The notes: generated from the letters alone by a model not told the origin. 64,000 nucleotides of DNA from Heliocybe sulcata (GCA_004369045.1 ML213508.1:983395-1047394); one strand, 5' to 3'. Positions 23,017 through 35,016 are shown, numbered from the stretch's first letter. Made by a program: numbers and translations.

Positions 23017-23975
23017 GGGGGCAGCGACGATGAGGGGAGAGGACAAGGAGAGCACTGGGCGATGCAGTGACTGCACAACAACAATAGTTGCCAAAACAGA
23101 TCCCGTCACAGATCTCCTTTCCCCGCCCTTTCGGGAACTGGTCCCATTGCCACTGCCTGCAGCATTACAGACGCAGTAGTTTCGCAGTTGCTAGAAAGGA
23201 GATATACAAACAGAAAGGCATCGTTTCTTACATTTATTGCTCTCCAATTGATTCTGAATCACAGCAACTCGGTCACATTCAAACCAGCACTCAACTGCCT
23301 CGCGTCCATCTAATCGCGACGCTTGTCAGATGGCAATAATGCAAGTATAAATCTTCTCTAATTGTTTTACACAGAACAAGCTACTACAAGGCGTACTCTT
23401 TATTTACAACTACGGCTATGATTACAGAAAGGGACTCCCTCTTTGTTTTGGAAGTGACCGGGGGACATAGACAAGTCGCCCGGTAAGGCAATACGGGACG
23501 CGCTTGAAGGACGCAGCCACCCCAGTTGATGCTCGCAGCCACGACACCACTGCTAATCCGAACCTCCTCCGAGCTGCTACAACCTGACTACTGGGATATC
23601 CTATCTATGCACCTGTCTTGTTGCCAAATTCCAGTCTTCAAACCGCATATCCTCGAGGCAGAACGTGTTGGAAGTTGTCTCTCTCATCAGACCACCCTTG
23701 GCCGTCCAAGTGAAGGATGGGCTGTTGGGGGAAACGTCATGAAGGCGTACTCGGAACGACTATGACAGATATCCTGACGCAGTGGCAGCATCTTTCTCTC
23801 CTCGTGCTTACGCCACTGCTCTCAGATCCGTCCGGTCCTCGGTCGCGGCTACCAGGTGTCTTTCGATTCCAAGCAAGTGCTATACTCGCCGCCAGGATAT
23901 CTCTGCCATCCCGCGCAGTGAACGCAGCAGCAGCCACGCCGCACGCGCATGTTCGCACTCGTATCGAGGACAGAT

Positions 23976-24015
23976 CAGGTAGGTCCAGCCAGGACCGTGG
24001 CTCAGGCGGCGAAAC
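23976..24015. repeat. Diverged direct repeat, copy A
   Basis: About 40 bp beginning CAGGTAGGTCCAGCCAGGAC and ending GGCGGCGAAAC. It matches copy B at 24229-24269 at roughly four positions in five, with one single-base gap. The copies are about 250 bp apart in the same orientation, as after an old local duplication. Confidence 0.5.
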
Positions 24016-24228
24016 AGGGGACAGCATGAGTATGACTCCAAAGTCTTGGGAGACTAGGGCTCTAAAAACAAGATAAAGAAGACAGTTCTGTTCGAGTCAC
24101 AGAACCCCACCTACTGCGTAGTAAGTCAGCCCTCCAATCATTGGTAATCGCTGCCATCCGCGACTCGCATGGCCGGGGAGCACGATGATCTAGCCAGGAC
24201 ATCTGGGCCGCGGAAGGATCTCGCATAC

Positions 24229-24269
24229 CAGGTATGTCCAGCTAGAACCCTGCTCTGAGGCGGTGAAAT
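24229..24269. repeat. Diverged direct repeat, copy B
   Basis: About 41 bp beginning CAGGTATGTCCAGCTAGAAC and ending GGCGGTGAAAT, the partner of copy A at 23976-24015. It falls shortly downstream of the WH1 gene stop codon (which lies at 24427 on the minus strand). Confidence 0.5.
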
Positions 24270-24426
24270 TCAGACAGACATATATAGGACGATCCGCGAA
24301 ACTCCACGCGGACTCACGCAGAAAGCCAAAGAGGAGACGGCATAGGAAACAAGTGCTTTTCATAAATACGGGTATATGGACAACCTGGTCTCAATAATAT
24401 AGCGGATCCCGGTACCCCAAGCGCAG

Positions 24427-25029
24427 TCAGCGCCCTCTCGCCGAGCCAACGTACTCGGACGTAGCGACGCATGCCTTCTCGTCCAGTGGCACGCGCGCAA
24501 GGCGGACGGTGAGGAAGGCGCGCTTCTTCTTGTTCGCATTCGTAGGCGGTTTCGGAGCGCCTGCAACAGGTCAGCGAGGGTTGTAAATGGCGAGAGAGGG
24601 GGAAGCTACCTAGGCTCTCCACGACAGTGCGGTAAAATGCATCCGCCTCCTGATCGTCGTCGAACCGGAACCCATACCTTCGACTCTGCTCCACCACTTC
24701 ATTCAGCATCGTGCCCCCTCTGGACAATGCTTGTCACTCACCGCCCCAGCGAAGACGTGGAAGAACGGCTTGTCCCTGTCATACGCCATCCCGGCTCCTC
24801 GGGGGATGGTGTGTGTCCACACCACCTTACGCGCGGGGCCACTGAGGATGCGGAAGCTGTGCGAGCCGGATGCTGGGTCTGTACTGAAGACGAGGAGGCC
24901 GCGGAGCCCCGTGGACGTCCATTGCGTGTGGTAGAAGGGGGTGTGGTAGATGCTTGCTTGGGCGGTGGTGATTTGGCCGGGAGAGGGTGCTCCTGTGTAG
25001 AGCGACATCTGGGTGACAGGGGTAGGCAT
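24427..25029 (-). CDS. Stand-alone WH1/EVH1 domain protein (WASP-like)
   Basis: 165 aa from three exons on the minus strand: 24742-25029, 24610-24685 and 24427-24560. Residues of about 15-120 form one WH1 domain of the WASP/Las17 kind: STGLRGLLVFSTD, HSFRILSGPARKVVWTH, YDRDKPFFHVFAG and YGFRFDDDQEADAFYRTV. WH1 domains bind proline-rich partners such as WIP/verprolin at actin patches. There is only a short basic tail (KKKRAFLTVRLARV) and no proline-rich, WH2 or acidic region, so it is not a full WASP. It could be a regulator that competes for WASP partners, or a truncated duplicate. The first intron was placed at 24686-24741, because the nearer AG would leave only 22 nt. Confidence 0.75.
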
Positions 25030-26076
25030 CGGGGCTGTGATGGATGGTGGTCGCTATCGCAGGTATGAAAGGGTGGAATGTGACGGCGTTTTGCGGGAGA
25101 GGGTGCGGAGCATATAAAGGGGAGGGTGGGAGAGGCAGGTGCGTGTCCGCAGGCGGAAGCTTCGAGCTTCGAGCTCCATGCTCCGAGGAGCTGTCTACCT
25201 GCATACGAAGCCGGCGTGGTGCCCTGCGCGTCGTGGCGTTTATAGGATACCTATCAGTGATATCTTGGATTCTGAGCGGTAAAGATATGCGCTTGTGCGG
25301 ATATGAGAAGTCAAGAATGGCTAAGGTGTTGCACGCGCGATTAGCTGTGGCATACTGGGGATGTCTAAAGCCTCTACGAGTGAGTTCTGTTACAGAGATA
25401 AATGGAAGGATCCTGACAGAGGTGGTGTAGGGTGCTGGATTAGGCAGTGTCCTGGAAGTGGAAGATTGGCAATCAAACTCAAGCAAGCTGTATTCAAGTC
25501 GTACTGTATTGGATGTCCCACGCTTGCTACAGTGCCTATTTCTCAGCTGACGCCGTTAAGACTCAAGTACTCAAGCTTCAAGGCTGAAGATGCAGTAGCT
25601 CGGCCGTTGTTTGCAAGTACACTGGAAGCTTGCTGTATTCGAGCTTATGTTTCAAAATCCCGTAGTCCCACGAGCTGCTTTTGGATCTCAAAATGCTTTC
25701 CAGTGCAGCCTGAGGTTCGTACGTTCACATACCTGTTCGTAAAGCGGGTGAGCATCGAGGACGCACTGTAGAATTCGAAAGATATGTCGGGACTACGGCT
25801 CGCATCAAGTCCTCGTAGATCCCGAGCTCCCGAGTGAGAAAGTTAATAACGTTAACGGGATATACCCACGAACCCGTCGGCCATGTGAGTAGTATCCATA
25901 TAACTACCACGAGAATCTGTCTGTTTATATCCTTCCTTTGGTCATTGGCTTCTTGTCAGAGGCAGCTCACGGGCCCGGTGACAGACTCTTACCCTTCATC
26001 CCGGCCTATATAAGGCGAGCAACCGCAGTCCCGATGGTAAGAAGAGCGGACAACTTCGCTCCCAGTAAGAGAGACG
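25030..26076. other. Divergent intergenic region WH1/P450
   Basis: About 1 kb between two divergent genes. It contains scattered short repeats around 25480-25660 (AAGC-TGTATTC units) but no gene-like frame. The right end holds a TATA box for the P450 gene. Confidence 0.5.
26007..26014 (+). promoter_or_regulatory. TATA box of the cytochrome P450 gene
   Basis: TATATAAG lies 63 bp upstream of the P450 ATG, a spacing that fits a TATA-dependent promoter with a short leader. Most other genes in the window lack such a clear TATA, so this gene is probably inducible rather than constitutive. Confidence 0.55.
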
Positions 26077-28275
26077 ATGGCGCTGATCACTAGCTCAGTC
26101 GACGCCGTACTTTTCTTCCTCTGCTCCTGGCTCGTATACAAAGTCTCCAAACGTCTCCTGAACCCCGCAAAGACAATCCGGCTCCGAGGGCCTCCCAGCC
26201 CCAGTTGGGTCTTCGGCGTCGGGCGCTACATCTCCGACCAGCCTGACTCCGGGCCTGTATACGAGAAGTGGGCGTCAGAGTACGGCCCTGTCTACGAAGT
26301 GCCCGCAGGCTTCGGCAAGCGCAAGGTCATACTGACGGACCCGAAGGCGATTTCACACTTTTATGCCAAGGAGACGACTACGTATGTTCACAGCCCGAAC
26401 GGGAAGTTGGTGATAGAGAGCATTGTGCGTCCCATGCGATGGATCCCTGGAGCTTCCGCCCTGAGCCGTTCTTAGGTCGGTCGTGGTTTGTTATGGGCCG
26501 ATGGAGATAGCCACAAGAGGCGAGTTTGCGATCCCTTGTATAGACTCGTAGCATTGACAGTCACGGACCTCTGTTGTGCTCTGTCAGGCAGCGCAAGGCG
26601 CTTACGCCTGCCTTCAGCAACGCCGCCATACGCAGATTGACTTCGGTATTCTACGACTCCGCATACAAGGTCATTTTCCTCTATTCAGAGATTGCGGCGA
26701 TAGCTGAGTTTCGATACCTACAGCTCAAAGAAGGATGGGACAGTATGCTACAAACCAGCTCTTCAGACGAGATAATTATTGACGTGCAACGCTGGTACGT
26801 CACTCATCGTATCCTCCGCATACATTGTACTGATCCTAGACAGGATGAACCGTGTCTCGTACGTACCAATGTCTCGTTTGGGGACAACAGTCTAACCCGG
26901 CGATGCAGCTTGGACAGCATCGGCATCGCTGGTTTCGGCCACGACTTCGGTGCTCTCCGCGGCAAAACATCGACAGTCGCAGAAGTGTTCGACGCGTTCA
27001 ACGCTATCAGACCCTCGTTCCTGGCTATCGTCGGTTTCATCCTTGGCCCGATTTTTCCGTTCTTAGTCTACCTTCCCACCGAGCGCAAGGCACTTACAAC
27101 GCGATGGACTGAGAATGTGGCTGAGATGTCTGCCCAGCTCCTTGAGAGGACAAAGAAGGCGGATGAAGCGGGTGTGAAAGCCGAGGAGAAGTCCCTGATG
27201 GGACTGCTTCGTAAGTTGTCCTGAACCCATCTCGCGCCGAAGGGGAAATAATCTCTTGCAGTGAAAGCGGAAAATGCAGATAGTGACCTCCGCATGACCG
27301 AAGACGAGATCATGGCCCAGGTGAGCGACGCGGGCTGACACTAGTAAGAACAGCGGGATATTGATATTCGTTCCAGATGAAAGTGCTTATCCTTGCAGGG
27401 TACGAGACAACTTCGAGTGAGATCTCTTCCTTGCGTTCTTCTCGCACCTGCTAATCACCAGCTTCATGACAGTAAGCCTTACAGTGAGGCCAAGCTCTCC
27501 GGATGCCCTATCCTAACTGACCGATCGACCGCGTAGTGGGCACTCGTCGAACTGTGCAAGAAGCCCGAACTTCAGGCGAAACTGAGAGAGGAGCTGCTCT
27601 CCCGTTCTGGAGCATCCGATCCGACCTGGGACCAGCTTACGAGTGAATTACCGTACCTCGACAGCGTAGTCCACGAGACGCTCCGCCTCCACGTACCAGT
27701 AGACCAATCAGGTCGCATAGTACGTTCCCCTAACCCACTTCCCGTGTCTCATCAGCTAAGCCTGACCTCCAGACGACCGAAGACGACATCATCCCCCTCA
27801 CCGCCCCCATCACAACAGCAAGCGGGGAAACCATCGACCGCCTACCGGTTCGCAAGGGCACCCTCGTCACCGTCCCCATCAACTGCATGAACACCTCCGA
27901 CGCCATATGGGGTCCGGACGCCAAGGAGTTCAAGCCGGAGCGGTGGTTAGATAACGGCAAGGGCATACCCTCCAGAGCCCAAGAGATCCAGGGCCACAGG
28001 CACCTGCTAACCTTTGTTGATGGCCAACGCATATGTCTTGGGAGAGCTTTCGCGCTGGCCGAGTTCAAGGTAAATAACACACGAACTGCTTTCGTTGCGG
28101 GTTGACCTCACACTGCTCACAGGCTGTGTTGTCGGTCCTTATTCGCAACTACACGTTCGAGTTCGCTGGTGGGCCAAGCACTCAGGTTGAGAAAGTTAGA
28201 GCAATGCTGCCGAGGCCCCAGGTCGTAGGAGAGACCGAATGCCGGATCCCCATGCGCATAGGACGTGTTCAATGA
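26077..28275 (+). CDS. Cytochrome P450 monooxygenase
   Basis: ER-anchored haem-thiolate monooxygenase, 534 aa from 12 exons: 26077-26424, 26476-26519, 26588-26669, 26724-26794, 26844-26858, 26909-27210, 27262-27320, 27377-27416, 27473-27483, 27537-27719, 27773-28069 and 28123-28275. An N-terminal membrane helix (DAVLFFLCSWLVY) and proline hinge (LRGPPSPSW) come first. The helix C region is LLWADGDSHKRQRKALTPAF, the I-helix AGYETTSISLTWAL, ExxR is ETLR, the PERF region is FKPERWLD, and the haem loop FVDGQRICLG has Cys at about 473. Two exons are tiny (15 and 11 nt). The intron at 26520-26587 appears to use a GC donor. The substrate is unknown; the basidiomycete P450 families of this type act on hydrophobic compounds. 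Confidence 0.88.
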
Positions 28276-28641
28276 AGGTTGACCGATCTCAATGCTGGAC
28301 TGCCTACCTGGAATGTCGGACTCTGCAAGTCCATCTCCACTGCTCATGCCCACGGAGACCTCACAAGTAGGCTCGTGACCATCCTCTCTATTGTTCTCAA
28401 TAGTCTGCCCCAATCCCGTACGAGAGGGTGGTTACGAGCCTACCTCACAAGTCCTGGACAGTATTTTTGCCGTAAAAACGGCCTCGATGTATATTTGTAC
28501 AATGCCCCAGGATACCGAATACTATGTACGACGGAAATGTAAACTACAACTCGAGAAAATTGAAGATGAGCAATAAAGCGACAGCCCCGCTTGCAGACAG
28601 ACTATATACATACAAATAAAGAAGAAAAAAACAAAGAACCC
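28276..28641. other. Convergent 3' region P450/RING
   Basis: 366 bp between converging stop codons. AT-rich near 28600-28640 with A-rich runs on the plus strand. No gene seen. Confidence 0.5.
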
Positions 28642-30867
28642 TCAATAATCGTAATACTCGCCGGGAACGTCGTAGTCCTCATCACCGTAACTAAACCCAG
28701 CAGCCTCCTCATCGGAGAAGTCCACAGTCGCATCGACTGCACCCCAGTCAAGTTCCTCCCGATCAGAGTACCCCTCCTCATCGTCTTCTTCGGGGTTGTA
28801 TTCCCCTTCATCGTCGTCTGCCTCGAGGGCGTACTCCTCTCCATCATCGATGTTCCCGATCACGTCCTCAAACCGGTGAGCGACCGAACCGTCGTCGCCA
28901 TATATCTCGCTACAAGACATAATCATGAGCAAGGCGTCCTATAGATAGAAGCGTTCAGGGTGCCACTCACCGCTCTCGCGCCGCTACCTGTTCAGCTAGG
29001 GACTCCTCATGGTCCTCTTCCTCTTCCTCCTCGTCATCGTCAGACTCGATGACCAGCGCCGTGCGCCGACGCACACGAGCTGGGCTGGGGCTCGAGCTAC
29101 TCGGGCCAGCTACAGGTTCCTCAGCAGAACTCGCCGCAGTCTGGGATTGGGAGCTTCCACTCCCCGACGTCCACGACCAAAGGAGTCGGTCCTCAGGAGC
29201 AGGAGCACCCGAGCGCTCCCTAGAAGACGGCCAGGGAACCTGCACATTGCTTCTCCGCCTTGGGGGAGCCACACGGGTCGGCGAATGACTGTACAGATCC
29301 CGCGACGGCGAACGGCTGTACAGATCTCGCGACGGCGAACGGCTGTACAGATCTCGCGAAGGAGAACGGTATCCGGCCTCATCACCATCGTCGATGAAGC
29401 TGCTCTCATACTCGTCGTCAAAATCCTCGCCATCATCAGCATCTTCCCCCTCGCCCACAATACGACGTCGATACCTGCGTGGCGGCTCCTCCGCTGGCCA
29501 CAGACCATCCCCCGCACGCTCCTCCCCCGCGTCCCCTGCATCTAGAGGCCAGGAATACCCGTTGTGGAGCCAAGCGTGCTCATGATCGTCTTCCTGCCTC
29601 GGCTCGCCCTCCTCGACATCGCTGTAGTCGCCCACGTCGTCATAGCCTTCGCCCTCGTAGTCGAGATTCGGGTTATCGTCATACAGCTGCCCACATCCCG
29701 CACACACCCCATCCACAATCTCGTAGTGGCACTCCACACAGCGGTAGATGCCGCCATCCTCGGCGTCGAGGTTCCCCATCATCTGCGCGTCCAGCATCGC
29801 CTGGGCCTGCGGGAACGGGATGGGGATGACGGGCATGCGGTGGCCGTTTGGAAGCATCTCCCCGATATGCGGGAGGACGGGGAATGGAGGCGGGAGGCGG
29901 TTATTGCGCCTGATAACAGGGGGGAAGATCTCGCGCCATGGGTCTCTGCCCCGGGTTTGGGGCTCCTCAGGCGGCGGGGGAAGGTTCTCAGCCAGGCCGC
30001 TCTTGACGAAGATCTCGACGGCATCCTTGATCTTCCACACCATAGACGGACGTTCGATGATTTCCTCGCGGCAGGATGGGCACTTCTTGATGCGGATCAT
30101 ACGGGGAGCATCGGGTTCCGGTTCGACGACCTCTGAGCTGAACCATTTGACGAGGCAGTCCTCGCAGGCGATGTGCCCGCAGGGCGAGAGACTGTAAGGC
30201 TTGTACAGTAGATCCAGGCAGATCTCGCATGTAAGACGTTCTTGCATACTCCCAAAGAACGATGTATATTGCGAGAGCAACTATAGATATATGCGATTAG
30301 AGATAACATGCCACCGTGGACGTGGGCACACACCTTGTCTTTCGCAGCTAACTCTTCATTCAGTCGCATCACGTCGGCGTTCAACTCTTCTTTACCCGCC
30401 GCTTCCTCTTTAGCCTTGCCGACCTCGAGACTGTTGTGCTCGGCCGTAGCCAGAGACAAGGCAACAACAGGCGCAGCAGGCCCGTTGACGATAGCAACGG
30501 ATGATGACTCTGGCCTGACCTGTATTTCTGCTGATGATTTAGGGCAAGTATCGACAGTGTCGTGAAGGGTGGGTGGTGTGGCGTCTACCGGTGTAGCGGC
30601 CACCGTGTCGGGCTTCACACTCGACGACGACGATGGCGAGCCGGAACCAGACGCAACTGGCTGGTTCTGCTCCTTCTGTCTTTCCTCGACAACGGGCTGT
30701 ACGACTGGCACCTTCTTCTTCTTCTTATTCCTCCTCCTCTTCTCCCTCCGTTCGCCACTCGCCTCGACTTTCGATTTCTTGCTCGGTCTCTCCTCGACCG
30801 GCGGCGCAGAACTTGTGCGCTTGAGGGTGCTGGGGCCAGCACCGGCGGATAATGGGACTCCTGGCAT
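28642..30867 (-). CDS. RING-finger E3 ubiquitin ligase (CHFR-like architecture)
   Basis: 706 aa from three exons on the minus strand: 30334-30867, 28971-30289 and 28642-28909. A basic and serine-rich N-terminus with a KKKKK cluster leads to a short coiled coil (about 155-178). The C3HC4 RING is CEICLDLLYKPYSLSPCGHI, then CEDC and KKCPSCREEI (about 196-245). A second small metal-binding motif, CVECHYEIVDGVCAGCG, follows near residue 360. The rest is highly acidic (DDEEEEEEDHEES and a long D/E-rich C-terminus), with a triple SPSRDLYSR repeat encoded at 29287-29367. An E3 that acts in the nucleus is likely. The RING plus distal CxxC..CxxC order recalls CHFR/Dma proteins, but no FHA domain is visible. 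Confidence 0.82.
29287..29367 (-). repeat. Triple 27-bp in-frame tandem repeat in the RING gene
   Basis: Three adjacent 27-bp units at 29287-29313, 29314-29340 and 29341-29367, nearly identical, encode three SPSRDLYS(R/H) peptides. The unit length keeps frame, so copy number can change without breaking the gene. The Ser-Pro and Arg-Ser content suggests phosphorylation sites. Confidence 0.85.
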
Positions 30868-33312
30868 GTTTGGGGGGGTGTTGTGCTGGTGGGTGGTAAG
30901 GTTTCGGTAGAGACAAGAAGAAGAGCTCTGGCGGCAAATGGCGGGTCTAATAAAGCCAAATAAGATAACAAGGGGTGTGACAAGCACGCGTTACGTATCC
31001 CGTGCCGCGTGATTGTCGCGTCGCGGTCGGACTGGGGTTTTGCCGAGCTTCCCTAGGCGAGCCACCCGGGTGGCAGAGCACGGAATCCATCGACTGACAT
31101 ACATAAAGCAAGCTTTCTAAGCAGTAAAAATACATAATAATGGATACTGGGTGTGAGAGGAAGAATATCTACGCAAAACGCACGGAATTTTGCTTATCCG
31201 GATGTGTGGGTGGCGGACAACGCGTAAATGTGGCAATAACTACTCTTAAGCAATAAGACAGATCGATTCCATCATTGTGGCTGGTAAAAGAGCGATTCAG
31301 TCTACAATTTCGTCTTAGTTACTGAGTCTGCTTTCAAAGCGCAAGCTTCTCCGGGAGATATATAATTTATAAAACGCCATTGACGACACTCGCCAGGCTT
31401 CCCTCCGTCCGCTCTCTACCATGAAAAGTGCATAATTATCTCCCAGAATGGTATCTATTCCTTTTTATGATATCTGAAGCCGTGCATTCTTCCCAGAAGT
31501 GCTTTCGGAATCTCGCCCGCTGCATGTCTCGGACAGGTGATAATATGACGCTCAAATGTTCGGGGTCAGATACGGACGCAGAGAGGTCAAAAGGGTGGCA
31601 TTTCAAGTTCTAACGCTGCAAATTCTGACGCCGAGATGAATAACAATAGTATACGTACACTGTAGCTCGACATATCTTCACTGACGCCGGAGCCAATGGT
31701 GGACAAATTTGCCCTACAGCATGACCGAGTGCCAGGTGAAGCACGAGAAGCCAGCATTAGAGTAGTGAGCGAATATATGCTGCGCGGACTTAGCTTAGAA
31801 TACTTTTAGGAAAGTTCAATCCTGTGCGTGCCATTGATCTTGGTGCATGGCAGAAAGTGATTATATGCGCTAATAAATGCCGCATATATCCGTACAATCA
31901 TGCGTCTCCATCATACGACGGACTCACCACGTACGCACAATAACACGACTGGAAGATTGAAGGTGCCGTGAGTATTGGTTTCTTCATTACAGAGGCCACA
32001 AAACCAGTTGATCTGCTCTCGGACATTTGTTTTCGTGCGCCCTAGACCTCGAAATTTGCCGTGATAGCACTACTCAATCCTGAGGCTGACCTCTCATGGC
32101 TAGTAGGACTTCAGCAGTCAAAACGCGAGGCATTGGGTCCGGGGTAACTGCCGGTTGTTATTCCATGTTCAGCGGGTATATGCACTTAGTGACAGCCCAT
32201 ATACCTTCAATATTGATCATGATTGTAGGGCTGAGTTGCATGACGCACTTGTCACAGGTGCCCGTATTCGAGACCGGATATTTAGGTCTCATGATTCCTG
32301 TGCTGTTGCTTGGAAAGCAACAGAGACGGCGGACTTGCTCTTGCCGCATTTTGTATGGAACACCTTGGACGCTGAAGCTGGCCGCGATGGCATATTGCAT
32401 GCCCTGAGACCAACCAGTCATGTTTGGGTGAGTTTAGGAAGTCACAGCGTGAGTTTTAACCAGAGTCAGTAACGGCGGGTCTGGCTTACCATGGAGGGTG
32501 ATGTGTGGCGTGATGGGTTCTCTCTTGGCATTCCAACCACGGGTCCTGGCCGCCATCTTTCGCAACGGGAGGACGTTTGAGCATGCTCATCACGCGTCAG
32601 CGTTTCAACCCTGTAGTTTTTGGGTGTACTGTCGAATGGTCTCAACCACTAACCGCATATATCATTGCATTCCGCCGCTTGGCCATTCGGAGGTACCGAG
32701 TGGTCTTGCGCGATGTTGGCATCGCCGCATCGGCTAGCCAACGTCCGCCACCAAAGCAGCTGCTGAGTTTGTTTTGGGATATCGATTGCTATTAGGACTG
32801 CATAATGAAACGGCAATGGCATCCAGCTGGTGTGCAGCATTGAAATCGGACAGAACGAACGACGTACGTGCACTGAACTTCGTGAATGAGTCTGTTGCGC
32901 TCTGAGCAATACTCTAGTTTGTGCTACAGCTATCTCCTTCGCAGCTTGCGCATGGCTATGGCAGTGCGGGCGGGCTTTACGTTTCCTAGTGGCTAGTCCA
33001 GTCTGCAATTGGATCCAGCCAGACTTCGCCAGCCACTGCGTGGCTACGCGGTGTCCGTGCCGACGGAATGTTCCGCTGCATATGGAGGAGTGGTGCCGAG
33101 CGGCGAGCGCAGTGCGTCGTCTAGCATGACGTTCCTTGTCTTTTCGACCTTTTCCCCCTCGAGCGCTGGCCTGCTGCAGCACTAGGACAGCTTCAACCTG
33201 GCTTCCAGTCCTCTCTGTCGATCTTTCCACGGCGACTATTATAGCACCGCTGGGATTTCTCCGGCCATCACGCGTCCTAATCTCCGCGCGCCCGAATACC
33301 AACAGATTCATC
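30868..33312. other. 2.4-kb gene-poor stretch
   Basis: No gene assigned. It is AT-richer than its surroundings from about 31080 to 31950. Frames of up to about 100 codons (32096-32472) overlap in different frames without family motifs. The right end holds the sugar-transporter upstream region. Confidence 0.45.
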
Positions 33313-34762
33313 ATGTCGAGGCCAGCAGAGAAAGAGAATGCTCCGCTGGGCTACGGCGACGCTTCAGCACGATCTCAGCCCGACGCTGCCGACAAGGACG
33401 AAGGCATGCCGTCGTATAAGAGACATTCGCGCAGCGCGAGTCGCGTCCAGCTCAGTCTCCAGAACCTGAACGTGTCCACGATAAATATGGACATTCCCAT
33501 GTCACCTAAAGTCCCGGATGCCCTGCCCACCCATTCATCTCGGACACCGCGCAGCTTTGACTTCGCTGAGACGCCACGGCCATGGTATTCCCTCCACGGC
33601 TTCTACGGCTCTGAGCCGTTCTGGCTCATCCTCTACTTCTGCTTCAATCTCGGCCTCACACTGTACAACAAGGGCGTTCTCGTCCAGTTCCCGTTCCCGT
33701 ATACGCTCACCGCCATCCATGCGTTCTGCGGTTCAATAGGCGGCTACTTTCTGCTGGCGAGAGGCGTGTATGTGCCCGCGAAGCTGTCGCAGCAGGACAA
33801 TGCTGCCTTGGTCGCGTTCAGTGTGTTGTATGCGATGAATATCGCTGTGAGCAATGTATCGTTGCAGCTCGTGACTGTACCAGTGCGTATCTGCCTTATC
33901 TGATACCTGTGGCGTCCTGACCTTCCGTTCAAGTTCCATCAAGTCGTGCGGGCGTCTACACCTATCTTCACGATCGCGCTCTCGTACTGGTTCTTTAAGA
34001 CGCTGTGCAGTCGGGAGAAGATGATGTCGCTTATACCTGTGATCGTTGGTGTTGGCTTTGCGTACGTGGCGCTGTCTTAGAATAGCGTTCGCATCTGACC
34101 TCTAAATAGAACATACGGCGACTACTACTTCACGACCTGGGGTCTCATCCTGACCCTGTTCGGCACCTTCCTCGCCGCTCTGAAGACCATCTTTACGAAC
34201 ATCCTACAATCGCCACCAATATCGCCACCGCCACCTACTACCCCATCCATTTCTCCCTCTGGATTCTTGTCATTTATACCAAAGTCCTTTATCCCGCCAC
34301 GATTGCATCTGCACCCTCTTGACCTGCTCACGCGAATGTCGCCACTGGCCTTCATCCAATGCGTTCTCTATGCCCAGATGTCAGGCGAGCTGGACAGCGT
34401 CAAGGCGTACAGCTCGCGCGAGATGACTGCATTCAAGGCGGTCGCGCTCCTTCTGAACGGGATCATTGCGTTCGGCCTGAACATTGTCAGCTTCACTGCG
34501 AACAAGAAGGCAGGGCCTCTGAGTATGACGGTTGCAGGTACGTGGCGGTGTCGGATAAGCTGGGGGCGCTTGATTGATTGAATGCGAAACAGCGAACGTC
34601 AAGCAAGTGCTGACCATCGCACTGGCTATGTTCATCTTCCATTTGCCGCCCAGTGTGATGAACACGGTCGGGATTGTGTTGACGCTGATGGGTGGTGCAT
34701 GGTACGCGGCTGTTGGATATGGGGAGAAGAAGAGCAAGGCGAGGGTGGTGGAGAAGTCATAG
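33313..34762 (+). CDS. Triose-phosphate/nucleotide-sugar transporter (DMT superfamily)
   Basis: Golgi or ER membrane carrier of the TPT/DUF250 family, 431 aa. Exons are 33313-33882, 33934-34061, 34110-34537 and 34593-34762. A polar 90-residue N-terminal tail is followed by about ten hydrophobic segments. Family signatures are FWLILYFCFNLGLTLYNKGV, FPFPYTLTAIHAF, VVRASTPIFTIALSYWFF, VGVGFATYGDYYF and the last-helix block PPSVMNTVGIVLTLMGGAWY. Fungal members move nucleotide sugars or related phosphates for glycosylation; the substrate is not predictable here. A proline-rich insert (SPPISPPPPTTPS) between helices 6 and 7 is unusual and might instead be a retained intron, though it keeps the frame. 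Confidence 0.85.
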
Positions 34763-34983
34763 AGGGCTCTGAGATGGGAGGATCGTCATTGCTACTGACG
34801 GGGGATGCGGATAGGATACGACACTAAGGTTAATAAGTTATAGATTCGGAGGAGACTGTATGTTTGTCCACATCACTTGTCTGTAAATTTTTGTGGATGT
34901 ATTGTGTACGCCCTTGCATTAGTAGTCATCGTTGTAGATATCACACTTTCATAACTAGAACGTATTTAGCATTTTTATTATCA

Positions 34984-35016
34984 TACTCGAGAAGCGCCTG
35001 CGCGTTGGCGCAGGGC
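34984..35016. repeat. 33-bp hairpin-bearing direct repeat, left copy
   Basis: Begins TACTCGAGAAGCG and contains the hairpin CCTGCGC-GTTG-GCGCAGG, ending GGC. The other copy at 36658-36690 has the same orientation and is identical at 31 of 33 positions. The two differences lie only in the 4-nt loop. It sits 71 bp beyond the stop codon of the HNH-like gene. A second hairpin, TGCGAC-CTCGAA-GTCGCA at 35025-35042, follows immediately. Confidence 0.85.

Larger units (their letters stand above)
23017..24426. other. Intergenic region between F-box/WD40 and WH1 genes
   Basis: No intact gene. A plus-strand stretch at about 23785-23860 reads like a mitochondrial presequence (alternating Ala, Arg and Ser: ALRSVRSSVAATRCLS) but starts with GTG rather than ATG and leads nowhere, so it may be a relic. 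Two diverged copies of a 40-bp sequence lie at 23976-24015 and 24229-24269. Confidence 0.4.

Noticed and set aside
23782-23982. Presequence-like plus-strand frame of 66 codons
   Set aside because: It has no ATG, no downstream conserved exon and no recognisable family, so it is mentioned only as a possible relic.
24686-24741. Shorter 22-nt intron in the WH1 gene
   Set aside because: Too short for spliceosomal introns and it breaks the frame; the 56-nt alternative keeps phase and rebuilds the domain.
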